Assembly: GCF_014836615.1 (NCBI RefSeq)
Contig: NZ_JACSQN010000006.1
Location: 173,977-237,976 of the forward strand
DNA length: 64,000 nucleotides
Reading direction: 5' to 3'
Source of the DNA: Sporosarcina quadrami
GTDB lineage: Bacteria > Bacillota > Bacilli > Bacillales_A > Planococcaceae
Shown: one piece after another, positions 63,546 through 64,000 of the stretch
Layout of the letters: every line of letters begins with the position of its first letter
Position numbering within the stretch: position 1 is the first letter of the stretch
The notes under the pieces: generated by a model
Database searches by the model: none
The model's input: only the letters and a program-made list of their open reading frames with translations
What the model was told of the DNA's origin: nothing
Position numbers and translations under genes: made by a program

Positions 63546-63734
63546 ATGCCATATGTAACTGTAAAAATGCTTGAAGGACGTACAGACGAACAGAAACGCA
63601 ACCTATGCGAGAAAGTTTCAGAGGTTGTCGCTGAAACGACTGGTGCACCTGTTGAGAAAGTGGTTGTATTCATCGAAGAGATGCCGAAAAGCCACTATGC
63701 AATGGGCGGAAAACGATTGAGTGATGTGGAATGA
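63546..63734 (+). CDS. ywhB: 4-oxalocrotonate tautomerase family protein YwhB
   Basis: A 62-residue hexamer-forming tautomerase; Pro1 after Met removal is the catalytic base, and Arg11 and the C-terminal region are of the family type. The natural substrate in bacilli is not known. AAAGGGGG precedes the ATG. Divergent from ywhD. Confidence 0.92.
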   Translation: MPYVTVKMLEGRTDEQKRNLCEKVSEVVAETTGAPVEKVVVFIEEMPKSHYAMGGKRLSDVE

Positions 63735-63794
63735 TTGAGACGATGCGGGGGCTGTTCTCCTGCATCGTTTTTTTTGTTGAGGAAGGCGACAGTG

Positions 63795-63934
63795 ATTGAG
63801 CGCGGAAGGTTCTACATTGAGCGCGCAACGGCTTTGATTGAGCGCGGAAGGCTCTACATTGAGCGCGCGACGGCTTCGATTGAGCGCGGAAGGCTCTACA
63901 TTGAGCGCGCGACGGCTTTCATTGAGTCAAGTCC
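63795..63934 (+). repeat. Family C array (7 units of exactly 21 bp, 42-bp dimers)
   Basis: ATTGAG starts at 63795, 63816, 63837, 63858, 63879, 63900 and 63921. Core ATTGAGCGCG shares GAGCGCG with family A. Variable parts alternate between GAAGGCTCTAC and CGACGGCTTTG types. It lies downstream of ywhB in sense direction; a degenerate unit may precede it at 63774. Confidence 0.95.
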
Positions 63935-64000
63935 ATAGTATTGTGTAAATTCCCTATTCATGTTTTCCATTGCCTATCAAATCATATACTTATACTCGGT

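Noticed and set aside
63478..63648. 57-residue N-terminal extension of ywhD
   Set aside because: It would overlap ywhB on the other strand; the ATG at 63477 has a strong ribosome site.
63735..63938. Plus-strand frame of IERGRLYIERATA repeats
   Set aside because: Translation of the family C array directly after ywhB; no ribosome site.

Overview
The window looks like chromosome from a spore-forming Bacillales species of the Planococcaceae type, most likely Sporosarcina or a close relative; the genus is an inference. The sporulation genes spo0F and spoIIR, a probable spoIID start, and a gene order close to the B. subtilis pyrG-rho-prfA-glyA-atp-murA segment support this. Almost everything is on the minus strand; only ywjG, a penicillin-binding protein and ywhB are on plus. 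I see no rRNA, tRNA, phage, IS element or CRISPR array.

Layout from left to right: (1) 1-11712: a spoIID start, murA, ywzB, the complete F1Fo ATP synthase operon atpIBEFHAGDC, wecB and upp. (2) 11713-13877: a NERD-domain gene that is not part of the conserved order, bracketed by 21-bp repeat arrays and a directly repeated 38-bp arm. (3) 13878-25053: glyA, ywlG, rpiB, a chemoreceptor, arginine phosphatase ywlE, mntP, tsaC, spoIIR, prmC, prfA, a VanW-like lipoprotein, tdk and rpmE. (4) 25232-34868: rho, glpX, a second murA, fsa, fba, spo0F, ywjG, pyrG and rpoE. (5) 34935-46629: a 54-residue membrane protein and a fatty/branched-chain acid catabolic operon (thiolase, hydroxyacyl-CoA dehydrogenase, two acyl-CoA dehydrogenases, a TetR regulator, B12-dependent IcmF), with fadF upstream. 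(6) 47043-57936: a B12-riboswitch-controlled corrinoid uptake and salvage operon of 13 genes. (7) 58028-64000: argS, ywiB, pbpG, ywhD and ywhB.

The genes fit together. The B12 operon imports and remodels corrinoids (BtuFCD-CbiZ, CbiB, CobD, CobU, CobS, CobC), scavenges alpha-ribazole (CblT/CblS) and adenosylates the product (PduO-type). This supplies the cofactor that IcmF next door needs. A cre-like site and TetR-type operators lie in front of the catabolic genes.

Three things stand out. First, arrays of about 12 constant plus 9 variable bases repeat every 20 or 21 bp (two DNA helical turns), often as 42-bp dimers. Four sequence families occur at nine intergenic loci, and four of the five arrays of the main family carry one copy of a shared 38-bp arm. 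Second, CTP synthase has Gly at the position of its glutaminase nucleophile Cys, and the cobyric acid synthase homologue lacks its whole glutaminase domain; both would then depend on free ammonia. Third, pyrG has an intact GGGCTCC start and an attenuator of the kind that senses CTP by reiterative G addition in B. subtilis.
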